Shown here: one piece after another, positions 32,276-43,185 of the stretch | How the letters are laid out: each line of letters starts with the position of its first letter | How positions within the stretch are numbered: position 1 is the first letter of the stretch | Assembly: GCA_902612005.1 (NCBI GenBank) | Contig: CACMCA010000001.1 | Location: 124,001 to 188,000 of the forward strand | Direction of reading: 5' to 3' | From: an uncultured Prochlorococcus sp. | Lineage (GTDB): Bacteria; Cyanobacteriota; Cyanobacteriia; PCC-6307; Cyanobiaceae | Length of the DNA stretch: 64,000 bases | Notes under the pieces: model-generated | Database searches by the model: none | The model's input: only the letters and a program-made list of their open reading frames with translations | Told to the model about the DNA's origin: nothing | Made by a program: the position numbers and the translations under genes

Positions 32276-35017
32276 CTACTTAATATCATAATTTAATGTG
32301 TTGTTTTCTTCTAAAGAATTTAAAACTGATTTTGCTTTTTCTATAACTTCTTTTGGAACTCCTGCTAATTTAGCTGCTTCTATGCCATAGCTTTTGTTTG
32401 AACCCCCTTTAACAATCCTGTGGCTAAAGATTAGCTGATCGTTATTTTGTTCTACTAAAACTTGAAAATTTTGTATATTCTTATTTGAATTTTTTAAATA
32501 ATTCAGCTCATGATAGTGCGTAGCAAAAATAGTATTACATTGAATTTTTTTTGCAAGATATTCACTTACTGACCAAGCTATAGAAAGTCCATCAAAAGTA
32601 GATGTCCCTCTGCCTATCTCATCAAGTAAAACTAGTGAGCTAGAAGTTGCCTGATTTAGAATTGATGCAGTTTCAGACATTTCTACCATAAATGTTGATT
32701 GTCCAGATGATTGATCATCAACTGCCCCAATTCTTGTAAAAATCCTATCTGTAATCTTGATTTCAGCATTATTAGCAGGAACAAAGCTACCAATTTGTGT
32801 GAGAATTTGTATTAAACCAAGTTGTCTTATAAAGCAACTTTTTCCGCTTGCATTGGGACCCGTTAATATAATTAATTTTTGATTATCCTCAAAAGAGACA
32901 TCGTTTGCTACAAACTTTTTATCATTTAACAATTGCTCTACAATTGGATTTCTTCCTGCGATAATTTTTGTACTATTTTTTGTCATTGAATCATTTATTG
33001 GTATTAATGAAGGTTTTATAAAATTGTTTTCTACTGCAGTAATAGATAAACCAAGTAGTGCATCAAGAGATGCTATGGATTTTGCGATTGATCTTATTTG
33101 TTTTGTTTTTTCAGCAACTATATTTCTTAATTCGCAGAAAATTTCATATTCTTTTGATGAAGCTCTACTTTTTATTTGGAAAATCTTATTTTCTTTATTT
33201 TTAATTTCTGAAGTGATATACCTTTCTTCATTAGTAAGTGTTTGCCTTTTGATCCAATGTTGTGGAGCTAAATTAACTTTTGACTTATTTATAGAAATGT
33301 AATAACCAAAATTTTTATGAAATTGAATTTTTAGGTTTGAAATTTTGCTAATTTTCCTTTCCTTTAATTCCTCTTTATTTAGCCACTCAGAGTAATCATC
33401 CATTAAATTGCGTAAACCATCTAATATATTGTCAACACCATCGTGGATCATGCCTCCTTCACTAATATTTAGAGGAGGATTTTCTACTAGTTTAAAACTT
33501 ATAGTATCAGCTAATTCTAAGAGTCCTTTATCAATATTTTGTAATTGATCAGTCCAATCTGGGAGATCATATTTAAATAATTCAATTATGGATTTTAGTC
33601 TAGGCAATTTTTTTAAACCTTCAGCTATTGCAATTAAGTCTCTAGGACTTGCATGACCTGCACAAGCTCTACCTGCAAGTCTTTCTAAATCCCCCATTGC
33701 TCTAAGCAAATTTTGGGTATCTGTACGTAATTTTTTAGATTCAAGAAAGTTTGTAATTATATTTTGTCTTTTATAAATTTCATTAACGTTTATTAGTGGT
33801 GAATCTATCCACCTTCTTAAACACCTTGCACCCATGCAGGTATAAGTCCTATCAATACTCCATAGTAGCGAACCTACATAATTGTTTTCTCGTTGTGTAT
33901 TTTTGATTTCTAAGTTTTTTTGAGTTTGATAATCAATAATTAATTTGTTTTGACCATATTGGATTTGTGGAAAGTCTAATGAGATTTTTAAAGAAGAATC
34001 TTTATCTAAATTTGAAGGATTAATTTTTTCTAAATAATTTAATAAACCTCCAAGTGATCTAGTCGCATTGTTTAAATTTTTAAGTCCTATTCCCTCTAGG
34101 TTTGCAATGTGGAAATAATTTTTTATAAGATAATTTGCTTCATTAATTCCAAAATTAGTCTCTTGAGAAACAGTATATGTAATTTGACTATTTCCTTTAT
34201 TTAATAAATCTCTTACTGCATTGCTTCCTACAATGATTTCTGAAGAATCTAATTTAATAATTTCATCAAATAGTTTTGACAGAGATTGGCCTTCTAAAGT
34301 TATTAATTCTCCTGTACTTACATCAGCTTTTGATATACCCCATTCATAAGATTCATCTGAGTTTTCTTCTGATAAGAAAATAGCAGTAATCCAATTATTT
34401 TTCTTTGCTATCAACATCCCCTCTTCAATTACAGTTCCGGGAGTAATTATTCTTGTTATTCCTCTTTTAATTGGAGTCCCATAATTTCCAGAACTTTTTT
34501 CTAATTGATCGCAAATAACCACAGAATAATTTTTTTTAATTAAATCAGCACAGTATCTCTCCATTGCATGATGGGGAACCCCTGCCATAGGGATCTTACC
34601 AATCTCTTTGCCAGCATCTTTACTGGTAAGGGTTATTTCTAAAAGGCTAGATATTAATACAGCGTCCTCAAAAAAACATTCAAAAAAATCTCCTAATCTA
34701 TAAAGTAATAACCTATCTTTATTTTCTTCTTTTAGAGTTACATAATGCTTCATTACAGGAGTTAATTTCAGTTTTGAAACTGTTTTATAGCTATAGGATT
34801 CTTCATTGATGCAAACATTTTTGTTATTTGAAATTAAATCAGTCTTGAATTTATTTATTAAATTAGTTGAATTTTTTCTTTCTCTGGGTCTTTTTTGCGA
34901 TTCTTTTTCTAAATCTTCCAAAGATAAATCTTCTGGAATTTTTGTTATTTCTTTTTGTTCATTATTATCATTACTAATCGCAAATAAATTCTTTTGAATT
35001 ATCGTATCTTCTTGCAT
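32276..35017 (-). CDS. mutS: DNA mismatch repair protein MutS (with N-terminal extension)
   Basis: [81 protein letters not shown]. Confidence 0.98.
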   Translation of the reverse strand: MQEDTIIQKNLFAISNDNNEQKEITKIPEDLSLEDLEKESQKRPRERKNSTNLINKFKTDLISNNKNVCINEESYSYKTVSKLKLTPVMKHYVTLKEENKDRLLLYRLGDFFECFFEDAVLISSLLEITLTSKDAGKEIGKIPMAGVPHHAMERYCADLIKKNYSVVICDQLEKSSGNYGTPIKRGITRIITPGTVIEEGMLIAKKNNWITAIFLSEENSDESYEWGISKADVSTGELITLEGQSLSKLFDEIIKLDSSEIIVGSNAVRDLLNKGNSQITYTVSQETNFGINEANYLIKNYFHIANLEGIGLKNLNNATRSLGGLLNYLEKINPSNLDKDSSLKISLDFPQIQYGQNKLIIDYQTQKNLEIKNTQRENNYVGSLLWSIDRTYTCMGARCLRRWIDSPLINVNEIYKRQNIITNFLESKKLRTDTQNLLRAMGDLERLAGRACAGHASPRDLIAIAEGLKKLPRLKSIIELFKYDLPDWTDQLQNIDKGLLELADTISFKLVENPPLNISEGGMIHDGVDNILDGLRNLMDDYSEWLNKEELKERKISKISNLKIQFHKNFGYYISINKSKVNLAPQHWIKRQTLTNEERYITSEIKNKENKIFQIKSRASSKEYEIFCELRNIVAEKTKQIRSIAKSIASLDALLGLSITAVENNFIKPSLIPINDSMTKNSTKIIAGRNPIVEQLLNDKKFVANDVSFEDNQKLIILTGPNASGKSCFIRQLGLIQILTQIGSFVPANNAEIKITDRIFTRIGAVDDQSSGQSTFMVEMSETASILNQATSSSLVLLDEIGRGTSTFDGLSIAWSVSEYLAKKIQCNTIFATHYHELNYLKNSNKNIQNFQVLVEQNNDQLIFSHRIVKGGSNKSYGIEAAKLAGVPKEVIEKAKSVLNSLEENNTLNYDIK

Positions 35018-35129
35018 ACTTTTTTAATTCCTAAATAGATATTAGGTAGAAATTTTTTTTTTGCATTTAAAGTGGCTAAAGTATGTAAATTTTCTCTAAA
35101 AATTATCATTTTCATGAGATTATAGTATT

Positions 35130-35135
35130 TATAAT
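35130..35135 (+). promoter_or_regulatory. Candidate -10 box (TATAAT) for psbZ
   Basis: Perfect TATAAT about 22 nt upstream of the psbZ start; no convincing -35; AT-rich background makes chance matches common. Confidence 0.3.
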
Positions 35136-35157
35136 ATTTGAAACCTAAGACTGAATT

Positions 35158-35355
35158 ATGCAGGCTGTTAACTTTTTCTTCGTAAATGCTCTATTATTTG
35201 CTTCTTTAATTGCGGTAGTTGGAGTACCCGTTTTATATGTGACTCAACCTTCTACTGAAGAAGGACAGCGAGAAAGTAGGAGAAAAATTTACTCTATTGC
35301 TGCTGTTTGGGTTGTTTTGGTTTTTGTTACAGGGATAGTTTCTTCATTAGTTTGA
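35158..35355 (+). CDS. psbZ: Photosystem II protein PsbZ (Ycf9)
   Basis: 65 aa two-TM protein: VNFFFVNALLFASLIAVVGVPVLYVTQPSTEEGQRESRRKIYSIAAVWVVLVFVTGIVSSLV. Confidence 0.95.
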   Translation: MQAVNFFFVNALLFASLIAVVGVPVLYVTQPSTEEGQRESRRKIYSIAAVWVVLVFVTGIVSSLV

Positions 35356-35404
35356 ACTTAATACCTTTTCGTGAGAGTCTATTAATATATCTAAGTAAAA
35401 TTTA

Positions 35405-35881
35405 ATGGCTATTTTTGAGGGTTCTTTTACTAATGCCTCTACTTTAAAAGTTGGGATTGTAATAGCAAGATTTAATGATTTAATTACAAATAAAATTCTA
35501 GCTGGTTGTCTTGATTGTTTAAAAAGACATGGTTTAGATACTTCAGAATTAAGCAATCAAGTAGATATAGTTTGGGTTCCAGGTTCATTCGAATTACCAA
35601 TCGCAGCTAAAACCCTCATGAAAAAAAAGAGTTATGACGTTGTAATTGCTCTTGGGGCTGTAATCCGTGGTGAAACTTCCCACTATGATGTAGTTATATC
35701 TGAGGCGAGTAAAGGTATTTCGCAAGTTTCAAATGAAAATAATGTTCCAATTATTTTTGGAGTTTTAACTACTGATACTATGCAGCAGGCTTTAGAAAGA
35801 GCAGGAATTAAAAATAATCTTGGTTGGAATTATGCTTTACAAGCAATTGAGATGGGATCCTTAATTAAAAATTTAAATTAA
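35405..35881 (+). CDS. ribH: 6,7-dimethyl-8-ribityllumazine synthase
   Basis: [65 protein letters not shown]. Confidence 0.97.
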   Translation: MAIFEGSFTNASTLKVGIVIARFNDLITNKILAGCLDCLKRHGLDTSELSNQVDIVWVPGSFELPIAAKTLMKKKSYDVVIALGAVIRGETSHYDVVISEASKGISQVSNENNVPIIFGVLTTDTMQQALERAGIKNNLGWNYALQAIEMGSLIKNLN

Positions 35882-35943
35882 TTGAAAAATATTTAATTAT
35901 TTTTATCATTGATCCCTTCTTTGAGATAAAATAAAAAAGATAT

Positions 35944-36015
35944 GCGGATGTAGCTCAGTGGTAGAGCATCTCCTTGCCAAGGAGAATGTCGAGAGTTCGA
36001 ATCTCTTCATCCGCT
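35944..36015 (+). tRNA. tRNA-Gly (anticodon GCC)
   Basis: Cloverleaf read by eye: acceptor GCGGATG/CATCCGC, D arm GCTCAGTGGTAGAGC, anticodon arm TCTCC-TTGCCAA-GGAGA, T arm GAGAG-TTCGAAT-CTCTT; CCA not encoded. Confidence 0.96.
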
Positions 36016-36131
36016 TTTTTAAAGTCTCTGCCATGAAAAGAGTATTTTAGTGCTTATTTTTTATGGATATAATTTATTCATTAAGTTTATAAGTGATATT
36101 TTTGGGATAAATATTCTGCTAGAAAATTAAA

Positions 36132-36962
36132 TTAAAAATCTTGGAAATTGGGCCCTTGGAGAGTTGTTTTTGGATTGCTTAAGGTAGGTAAAAATATATC
36201 ATCAACTGTTTCAAAAATAATAACTGTATTTCTTCTTATCTCAACTAATGGAGGAATTTTTTCAGGGCCTTTTTCAGATAATGTCGCAATTGCTCTGATT
36301 CCTAAATCTAAGCCCAAAATTCCAAGCATCAGTCCAGGTACTCTTCTTTCACTCCCATCCTCATTATAGGAATTGGCTATTGATACTCCTAATAAAGTAG
36401 TGATTAAATAAGAATCCCCAAGTGAGCGAAAAAGGGAAGCATTTTTTGAAGGTGGAGGAGTAATATATTGACCATAGTTTTCAGGTCTGATCTGTGCAGG
36501 AATTAATTTACCTTCAGCTGGTATTTTAATATTTAAACCTTTATAAACCGCTCCAGAAATTGCGATGTAGTCTCCACCAGGCCTTGTTTCTATGAGACCT
36601 GATATAAGAGTCTTTTTGGGAAAAACTACTTTACCAGATTTTGAAAAAACTGGTAATTCAGTAACAAGAGTAATTGGCATGGGATATTTTCTGTCTGGAT
36701 CTAAAACAATTTCCATTAAATTTGAAGCAACAATTGCACTATTTTTAGGAATTATATAATCTAATTTTTTTGAATCATCATCTATATTATTATTTTGAAA
36801 AGTGCTTAAATTATTAATATCTTTTTCGATTAATTGATCTAAAAGATCATTATGGTCTTTAGATTTATCTGAAATATCTAATTCACCAGAAAGTAAAGCA
36901 GCCTGGCTGCTAGAAAAAAATAATACAACAAATAACTTTATTAAGAATTTATAAAATTGCAT
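36132..36962 (-). CDS. Secreted hypothetical protein, possible VirB10/TrbI-like beta-barrel segment
   Basis: Signal peptide MQFYKFLIKLFVVLFFSSSQAALL; IPKNSAIVASNLMEIVLDPDRKYPMPITLVTELPVFSKSGKVVFPKKTLISGLIE. Confidence 0.65.
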   Translation of the reverse strand: MQFYKFLIKLFVVLFFSSSQAALLSGELDISDKSKDHNDLLDQLIEKDINNLSTFQNNNIDDDSKKLDYIIPKNSAIVASNLMEIVLDPDRKYPMPITLVTELPVFSKSGKVVFPKKTLISGLIETRPGGDYIAISGAVYKGLNIKIPAEGKLIPAQIRPENYGQYITPPPSKNASLFRSLGDSYLITTLLGVSIANSYNEDGSERRVPGLMLGILGLDLGIRAIATLSEKGPEKIPPLVEIRRNTVIIFETVDDIFLPTLSNPKTTLQGPNFQDF

Positions 36963-36971
36963 TAATTATCT

Positions 36972-37187
36972 TCAAATTCCTTTCGTTTGTAATTCATCAT
37001 AAACTTTATCATAGGCTTTTCTCATTGGATAACCGATATTGTCAGCAAAAGCAATGCCTTTCCCAGCAGAACGGCAAGGTTTTGAAGAGGTTATTGCCTG
37101 TGTTGAATTTGTATGTAATGGTTTAGTTTTACTTTTCACAAGAGATGTAGTGTGAGGAGAACCATAAGTTCCGAAGTTAGTAGAGCC
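36972..37187 (-). pseudogene. Decayed small ORF remnant
   Basis: Reverse strand reads GSTNFGTYGSPHTTSLVKSKTKPLHTNSTQAITSSKPCRSAGKGIAFADNIGYPMRKAYDKVYDELQTKGI*, preceded in frame by QSNSNSKKQPSNITQPNS* ; no ATG at the start of the protein-like stretch. Confidence 0.5.
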
Positions 37188-37457
37188 TTATGAATTTGGT
37201 TGTGTAATATTACTTGGTTGTTTTTTAGAGTTACTGTTACTTTGTTATTTGAATTTTTTGCAAATTTTTCAAACAAAGAGAATTAATTTTAATTTAGAAA
37301 ATGAATCTAAAGATGTTTAGAAAAATAAAACAAAACTATTTTAAAATAACTTTTTTAACTTTTAAATGAATAATTGATATGAAATTTTAATTTGCCAAAA
37401 CAGAATATTTAAAAATTATTTTTTTAAATATAATAAATTTTAAATAACCAACTTTAA

Positions 37458-37889
37458 ATGTACAAAACTATTTCTGTAGATAATTTGAGAGTATTATTTA
37501 CCAAAACTTATGGTCAGGATGCACCCACAAGATCAAAATGGGCAGAATTTTATAATGAAAATGTTACTTTTATCGATCCAACACAGGAAACAGAAGGATT
37601 AGACTCTTACATTGCTGCCCAAGAAAAATTGATAAAAAGATGTGATGATGTGTTTTTAAAAACTCATGCCATATCCATCAGTGAAAATTATGGATTCGTT
37701 GAATGGACGATGGGCTTGAAAATTATGGGTAAAGAATTTATTTATCCCGGTACTACTCGTTTATTGTTTGGTGAAAATGGATTAATCCAAGAACACAGAG
37801 ATTACTTTGATTTTTGTGGCCCAACTTTTGGACCAGTTCCTATTCTAGGACCTTTTATAAGATGGCTTTATAGTAAATTTGTATCTTGA
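37458..37889 (+). CDS. NTF2-like / SnoaL-like protein
   Basis: WAEFYNENVTFIDPTQETEGLDSYIAAQEKL ... GTTRLLFGENGLIQEHRDYFDF, typical NTF2-like fold pattern. Confidence 0.75.
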   Translation: MYKTISVDNLRVLFTKTYGQDAPTRSKWAEFYNENVTFIDPTQETEGLDSYIAAQEKLIKRCDDVFLKTHAISISENYGFVEWTMGLKIMGKEFIYPGTTRLLFGENGLIQEHRDYFDFCGPTFGPVPILGPFIRWLYSKFVS

Positions 37890-37913
37890 TTTTGTTGTTA
37901 AAAATAGAGTGCT

Positions 37914-38369
37914 TTATATTTCACGAATTAATAAATTTTGAGAGTTGACTTCTTTAAAATCGAATTGAGAATAAAAGAATTTCTTATTTGTCGTCATTAA
38001 ATATATTTTTTTTGTATTTTTAATTTTTCTAGATGATAAAAGATTTTTTACAATTAATGTACCAAACCCCTTGCCTTGGTGATTTTGATCTATGACAATA
38101 TCCCACAGCACCCCGCGGTAAATCCCATCGGTTAAAGCTCTGCCAAAACCAACTATTTCCTTACCAACCCAAAGACTGATTACGACATCACTATTAGCAA
38201 GACATTTTTTTAGATCATTAAGAGTTCTCTTTTTTGCCCAGAATGCATTTGCGTCAAGTAATTTTTGTAGCTTAATTAATCCATTCGTCGGGTTAAGATT
38301 AGGACCTAATCCAAAAACCCTTAGCCCTAAAGCTCCTTTGGAATGTTTGATTAGAGATATTTCTTTCAT
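37914..38369 (-). CDS. GNAT family N-acetyltransferase
   Basis: VISLWVGKEIVGFGRALTDGIYRGVLWDIVIDQNHQGKGFGTLIVKNLL (acetyl-CoA motif QNHQGKGFGT). Confidence 0.92.
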   Translation of the reverse strand: MKEISLIKHSKGALGLRVFGLGPNLNPTNGLIKLQKLLDANAFWAKKRTLNDLKKCLANSDVVISLWVGKEIVGFGRALTDGIYRGVLWDIVIDQNHQGKGFGTLIVKNLLSSRKIKNTKKIYLMTTNKKFFYSQFDFKEVNSQNLLIREI

Positions 38370-38543
38370 TTATTAAAAAGATTTTTGAAACGTGATGTCA
38401 ATTAGATTATTTTTGTGACTTCAATCTAAATACCATAATCGATAGTTTCTGTAAAATAAAGAGATAAAAGTTTTCTTCATTCTGTTGTAACGCACTAATT
38501 TATAATGTTTGTAATAGGATGAATTTTTAAGGACTTTTTACTT

Positions 38544-41375
38544 ATGCTAAAACTTTTGTTGGGAGATCCGAATACACGAAAGTTAAAGCGCTATCAACCA
38601 ATAGTGGAAGAAATAAATTTTTTAGAAGAAGAAATTTCTCAATTGACTGATAATGAGCTAAGAAAAGAAACACAAAATCTCAAATCAAATATTTCATCAG
38701 AATTGGATATTAAAAAACAAAAGAAACTATTAGAAGATTTTCTTCCTAAAGCTTTTGCAATTGTTAGAGAAGCAAGTAAGCGTGTTCTTGATATGAGACA
38801 TTTTGATGTTCAGTTAATAGGCGGGATGGTTTTACATGAGTGTCAAATTGCTGAGATGAAGACTGGAGAAGGCAAAACTCTTGTTGCAACTCTACCTTGC
38901 TTTTTAAATGCTTTAACAGGAAAAGGGGTTCATGTCGTTACTGTGAATGATTATTTAGCTAGAAGAGATGCTGAATGGATGGGACAAGTTCATCGTTTTT
39001 TAGGTTTATCAGTTGGTTTGATTCAGCAAGATATGAGCCCAATTGAGAGAAAGAAAAATTATGAATGTGATATCACTTATGCCACTAATTCAGAATTAGG
39101 ATTTGATTATTTAAGGGATAATATGTCTACTGATATTAATGAAGTGGTGCAAAGAAAATTCAACTACTGTGTGATTGATGAGGTTGATTCAATACTTATT
39201 GATGAAGCTAGAACACCTCTAATTATTTCCGGTCAAGTTGAAAGACCACAAGAAAAATATCAAAAAGCTTCAGAATTAGCTTTGGCATTAGTTAAAGCAA
39301 AAGAATTAAGTAAAGATGGTATTGATCCTGAAGGGGACTATGAAGTTGATGAAAAGCAGAGGAGTTGTATATTAACTGATCAAGGTTTCGCTAAATGTGA
39401 AGAGTATTTGGGAGTTGATGATTTATATAATCCTCAAGATCCTTGGGCGCACTATATAACTAACGCTTTAAAAGCCAAAGAATTATTTATTAAAGATGTT
39501 AATTACATTATTAAGAATGATGAGGCTGTGATAGTCGATGAATTTACAGGCAGGGTAATGCCCGGAAGGCGTTGGAGTGATGGACAGCATCAAGCAATAG
39601 AAGCAAAAGAAAGTCTTAAAATTCAGCCTGAGACCCAAACATTAGCATCCATAACTTATCAGAATTTTTTCCTTTTATATCCTGGTTTAGCAGGAATGAC
39701 GGGAACTGCAAAAACTGAGGAGGTTGAATTTGAAAAAACTTATAAATTAGAATCAACAGTTATACCGACAAATCAAATAAGAAAGAGACAAGATTGGCCT
39801 GATCAAGTATTTAAGACAGAGATTGGTAAATGGAAAGCTGTTGCGAAAGAAACTGCACAAATTCATAGAGATGGTAGACCTGTTTTGGTGGGTACAACAA
39901 GTGTTGAAAAAAGTGAATTATTAAGTTCACTTTTATCTGCAGAAAAAATCCCACATAATTTGTTAAATGCTAAGCCAGAGAATGTTGAACGCGAGGCGGA
40001 AATTGTTGCTCAGGCAGGAAGAGCAGGTGCTGTTACCATTGCGACTAATATGGCTGGAAGGGGAACAGATATAATTCTTGGCGGTAATAGTGACTATATG
40101 GCAAGGCTGAAATTAAAAGAAATTTTAACTCCTTTGTTAGTTAAGCCTGATAACGAACATAAGCCACCAATCCCTAAACAAAGAAATTCAAAATCCAAGG
40201 GCGGTTTTTCTACAAAAGCTGGTTCAAATTTGAAAAAGAACATTTCAAATTCTTCAACTAGTCTTTTCCCTTGCAAGCTAGATGAAGAAATTGAAGAGAA
40301 ACTCTCTCATTTATCTGACGAACTCGTTAAAAATTGGGGCGACAGACTACTTTCTGTCTTGGAGCTTGATGACAGAATAGCTACAGCTGCAGAAAAAGCG
40401 CCAACTGATGATAATTTGATAAAGCTTTTAAGAGAATCTTTGTCTGATGTAAAAAAAGAATATGAAAAAGTTTTGATTCATGAAGAGAAAAAAGTCCGAG
40501 AAGTTGGCGGGTTGCATGTTATAGGTACTGAGAGGCATGAATCAAGAAGAGTGGATAATCAACTTAGAGGTAGAGCTGGAAGACAAGGTGATCTTGGAAG
40601 TACCAGATTCTTTTTATCTTTGGAGGATAATCTATTGAGAATTTTTGGAGGAGACAGGGTAGCAAATCTAATGAATGCATTTAGGGTTGACGAAGATATG
40701 CCTATCGAATCAGGGATGCTTACTAGATCTTTAGAAAGTGCTCAAAAGAAAGTAGAAACCTATTATTACGATATTAGAAAACAAGTTTTCGAATATGACG
40801 AGGTAATGAATAATCAAAGAAAAGCTGTATACAGCGAAAGACTAAGAGTTTTACAAGGAATTGATTTAAAAAGGCAAGTAATAGGATATGGAGAGAGAAC
40901 AATGATTGAGATTGTAGAAGCTTATATTAATCCAGATCTTCCACCTGAAGAATGGAATATTGATCAACTAATTTCTAAAGTCAAAGAATTTATCTATTTA
41001 TTAGATGACCTTAAAGTGGAAGATATTAATTTACTTTCAATAGAAGAATTAAAAAACTATTTGCAAGAGCAGTTGCGAACAGCTTATGATTTAAAGGAAT
41101 CACAAATAGAAAAGATTCGTCCAGGGTTAATGAGAGAAGCTGAAAGATTTTTCATTTTGCAGCAAATCGATAATTTATGGCGAGAGCATCTCCAATCTAT
41201 GGATTCCTTAAGGGAATCAGTTGGATTGAGAGGTTATGGCCAAAAAGATCCTTTAATAGAATATAAAAATGAAGGATATGATATGTTCCTCGAAATGATG
41301 ACTAATATGAGGAGAAACGTTATTTATTCCATGTTTATGTTTCAACCTAAAACTGATGTTAATGAAAAAAATTAA
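38544..41375 (+). CDS. secA: Preprotein translocase SecA
   Basis: [64 protein letters not shown]. Confidence 0.99.
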   Translation: MLKLLLGDPNTRKLKRYQPIVEEINFLEEEISQLTDNELRKETQNLKSNISSELDIKKQKKLLEDFLPKAFAIVREASKRVLDMRHFDVQLIGGMVLHECQIAEMKTGEGKTLVATLPCFLNALTGKGVHVVTVNDYLARRDAEWMGQVHRFLGLSVGLIQQDMSPIERKKNYECDITYATNSELGFDYLRDNMSTDINEVVQRKFNYCVIDEVDSILIDEARTPLIISGQVERPQEKYQKASELALALVKAKELSKDGIDPEGDYEVDEKQRSCILTDQGFAKCEEYLGVDDLYNPQDPWAHYITNALKAKELFIKDVNYIIKNDEAVIVDEFTGRVMPGRRWSDGQHQAIEAKESLKIQPETQTLASITYQNFFLLYPGLAGMTGTAKTEEVEFEKTYKLESTVIPTNQIRKRQDWPDQVFKTEIGKWKAVAKETAQIHRDGRPVLVGTTSVEKSELLSSLLSAEKIPHNLLNAKPENVEREAEIVAQAGRAGAVTIATNMAGRGTDIILGGNSDYMARLKLKEILTPLLVKPDNEHKPPIPKQRNSKSKGGFSTKAGSNLKKNISNSSTSLFPCKLDEEIEEKLSHLSDELVKNWGDRLLSVLELDDRIATAAEKAPTDDNLIKLLRESLSDVKKEYEKVLIHEEKKVREVGGLHVIGTERHESRRVDNQLRGRAGRQGDLGSTRFFLSLEDNLLRIFGGDRVANLMNAFRVDEDMPIESGMLTRSLESAQKKVETYYYDIRKQVFEYDEVMNNQRKAVYSERLRVLQGIDLKRQVIGYGERTMIEIVEAYINPDLPPEEWNIDQLISKVKEFIYLLDDLKVEDINLLSIEELKNYLQEQLRTAYDLKESQIEKIRPGLMREAERFFILQQIDNLWREHLQSMDSLRESVGLRGYGQKDPLIEYKNEGYDMFLEMMTNMRRNVIYSMFMFQPKTDVNEKN

Positions 41376-41383
41376 ATAAAGAA

Positions 41384-42118
41384 CTAATCATCACCAAGAA
41401 ATTCTATTATTTCTTTGTCTTTGAGATTTTGTGCGTCACCTAGTTTAGAAATATCAATAGATTCAGAGTTAACTAAACATTGAATAGTTTTTTGTAATTT
41501 AAGAAGTTCTGTTTCAAGAAAGTCAATTCTATCCATTAAATTTTTTATCACATTAGCTTCTGCATCTGGTAATGCAGAGTGAGCTAAAGGATTAACTTTT
41601 ACTCCACTTTGATGCACGACTCTGCCAGGAACTCCAACCACTGTACTGTTTCCTTCCACATTACGAACAACTACTGAACCAGCACCAATACGTGTATTGG
41701 ATCCTACTGTGATGGATCCAAGAACTTTTGCACCTGCCCCAACTACAACATTTTCCATTAAGGTGGGATGTCTTTTCCCATGACTTTTACCAGTACCTCC
41801 TAATGTAACGCCCTGATATAGCAGACAATTATTTCCTATCTCAGCTGTTTCTCCAATTACAACTCCCATTCCATGATCTATGAATACACGTTTGCCAATT
41901 TTGGCTCCAGGGTGTATTTCTATACCTGTTAATAGTCTATTGGTATGACTTAACAAGCGGGGGATCAAAGGAATATTTAATTGCCATAATTTATGAGTAA
42001 ACCTATGAATAACTATTGATTGAAAGCCAGGGTAGCAAAGAAATATTTCTATTATTCCTCTTGCGGCAGGATCTCTCTCTCTGATAATTTCTATATCTGA
42101 TTTAAAAGTTTTTAGCAT
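41384..42118 (-). CDS. cysE: Serine O-acetyltransferase
   Basis: RDPAARGIIEIFLCYPGFQSIVIHRFTHKLW, left-handed beta-helix hexapeptides, GVTLGGTGKSHGKRHPTL. Confidence 0.96.
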   Translation of the reverse strand: MLKTFKSDIEIIRERDPAARGIIEIFLCYPGFQSIVIHRFTHKLWQLNIPLIPRLLSHTNRLLTGIEIHPGAKIGKRVFIDHGMGVVIGETAEIGNNCLLYQGVTLGGTGKSHGKRHPTLMENVVVGAGAKVLGSITVGSNTRIGAGSVVVRNVEGNSTVVGVPGRVVHQSGVKVNPLAHSALPDAEANVIKNLMDRIDFLETELLKLQKTIQCLVNSESIDISKLGDAQNLKDKEIIEFLGDD

Positions 42119-42124
42119 CTTGGT

Positions 42125-43111
42125 TTAATTAGTAACTCCTATTTCTTTTTTAAATTGATTTATTGTTTCGATACTTAGATAATTTTTAGCACATATTATT
42201 TGAGGTAATCTCATCAATTGAGAGCGATTTTTTAATAATGTGTTTTCTACAACTGATAAGCTAGGTCCATCACATACTATATGGTTAGAAGCCTTTAAAA
42301 GTGAAAGTAATCTACTGTTATTGTCTGAGATTGTGGTCATAAGAATTAATTCATCACCTCGCATACTGTGTATGATAATTTCTGCTGCTCTCAATAATCC
42401 AGGACTTATGCTAACAATGCCTACACAACTTCCAGCATTTAATTCCTTGAGAATTTTTAATTCCTTTTGAAAGTCGCTTAAGTCAACTGCAATAGCGCGA
42501 ACTCCATATTGCTTTGCAACTTTTTCTAGAGGCTGTAAAAAATATCTGCTAGTGACAATCGTACCATTATTTGAATTACTCAAAACTTTTTCTAATTCTT
42601 CCATAGGAACAACTTCTACTGGTACGCTAACTTTTGCAGAGAGGTCTTCTGCTATTAACATAGAAGCGCCAATGTCTTCTCTAGGAGTACTGACTATGAT
42701 TCTTGATCCGCACTTAATACGCCAATCAATTTCATTGGTTAATAAATCTCTTGTTTCTTGTAAAGTGCATCCAAGATTTATCAAGTTGTCAATAACTTTC
42801 TTTGCTTCTTGATCTGGAGGTTTATTTATCTTATCTTTTGAGTAAACTGATTTGTTAAATTCTCTTTTAGTTAGATTATCTCTTACATAGATACCTGATC
42901 CAGCTATTGCTTCAACAACTCCATCTACTTCAAGTTGTCTGTATACTTTACTTATAGTATTGCGATGAAGCCCAGTCTGCATTGCAAGCTGCCTTGTACT
43001 GGGTAGTCTATGTCCTGGAGGGTAATGTCTTGCTGCAATTGCAAAACAAATTTGATTATATAGTTGAGTAGATGCTGGGATATCACTTTCTTGTTGAATA
43101 TGGAATCTCAC
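42125..43111 (-). CDS. GntR-family transcriptional regulator (non-MocR)
   Basis: N-terminal wHTH: ESDIPASTQLYNQICFAIAARHYPPGHRLPSTRQLAMQTGLHRNTISKVYRQLEVDGVVEAIAGSGIYV; C-terminal about 220 aa without PLP-aminotransferase motifs. Confidence 0.9.
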   Translation of the reverse strand: MRFHIQQESDIPASTQLYNQICFAIAARHYPPGHRLPSTRQLAMQTGLHRNTISKVYRQLEVDGVVEAIAGSGIYVRDNLTKREFNKSVYSKDKINKPPDQEAKKVIDNLINLGCTLQETRDLLTNEIDWRIKCGSRIIVSTPREDIGASMLIAEDLSAKVSVPVEVVPMEELEKVLSNSNNGTIVTSRYFLQPLEKVAKQYGVRAIAVDLSDFQKELKILKELNAGSCVGIVSISPGLLRAAEIIIHSMRGDELILMTTISDNNSRLLSLLKASNHIVCDGPSLSVVENTLLKNRSQLMRLPQIICAKNYLSIETINQFKKEIGVTN

Positions 43112-43185
43112 TTGTAAAAATCCTTACTAGTTTATTTTTGAACATAGTGACACTTTAACATTCGTCATATTTTTTTAATAGTTTT

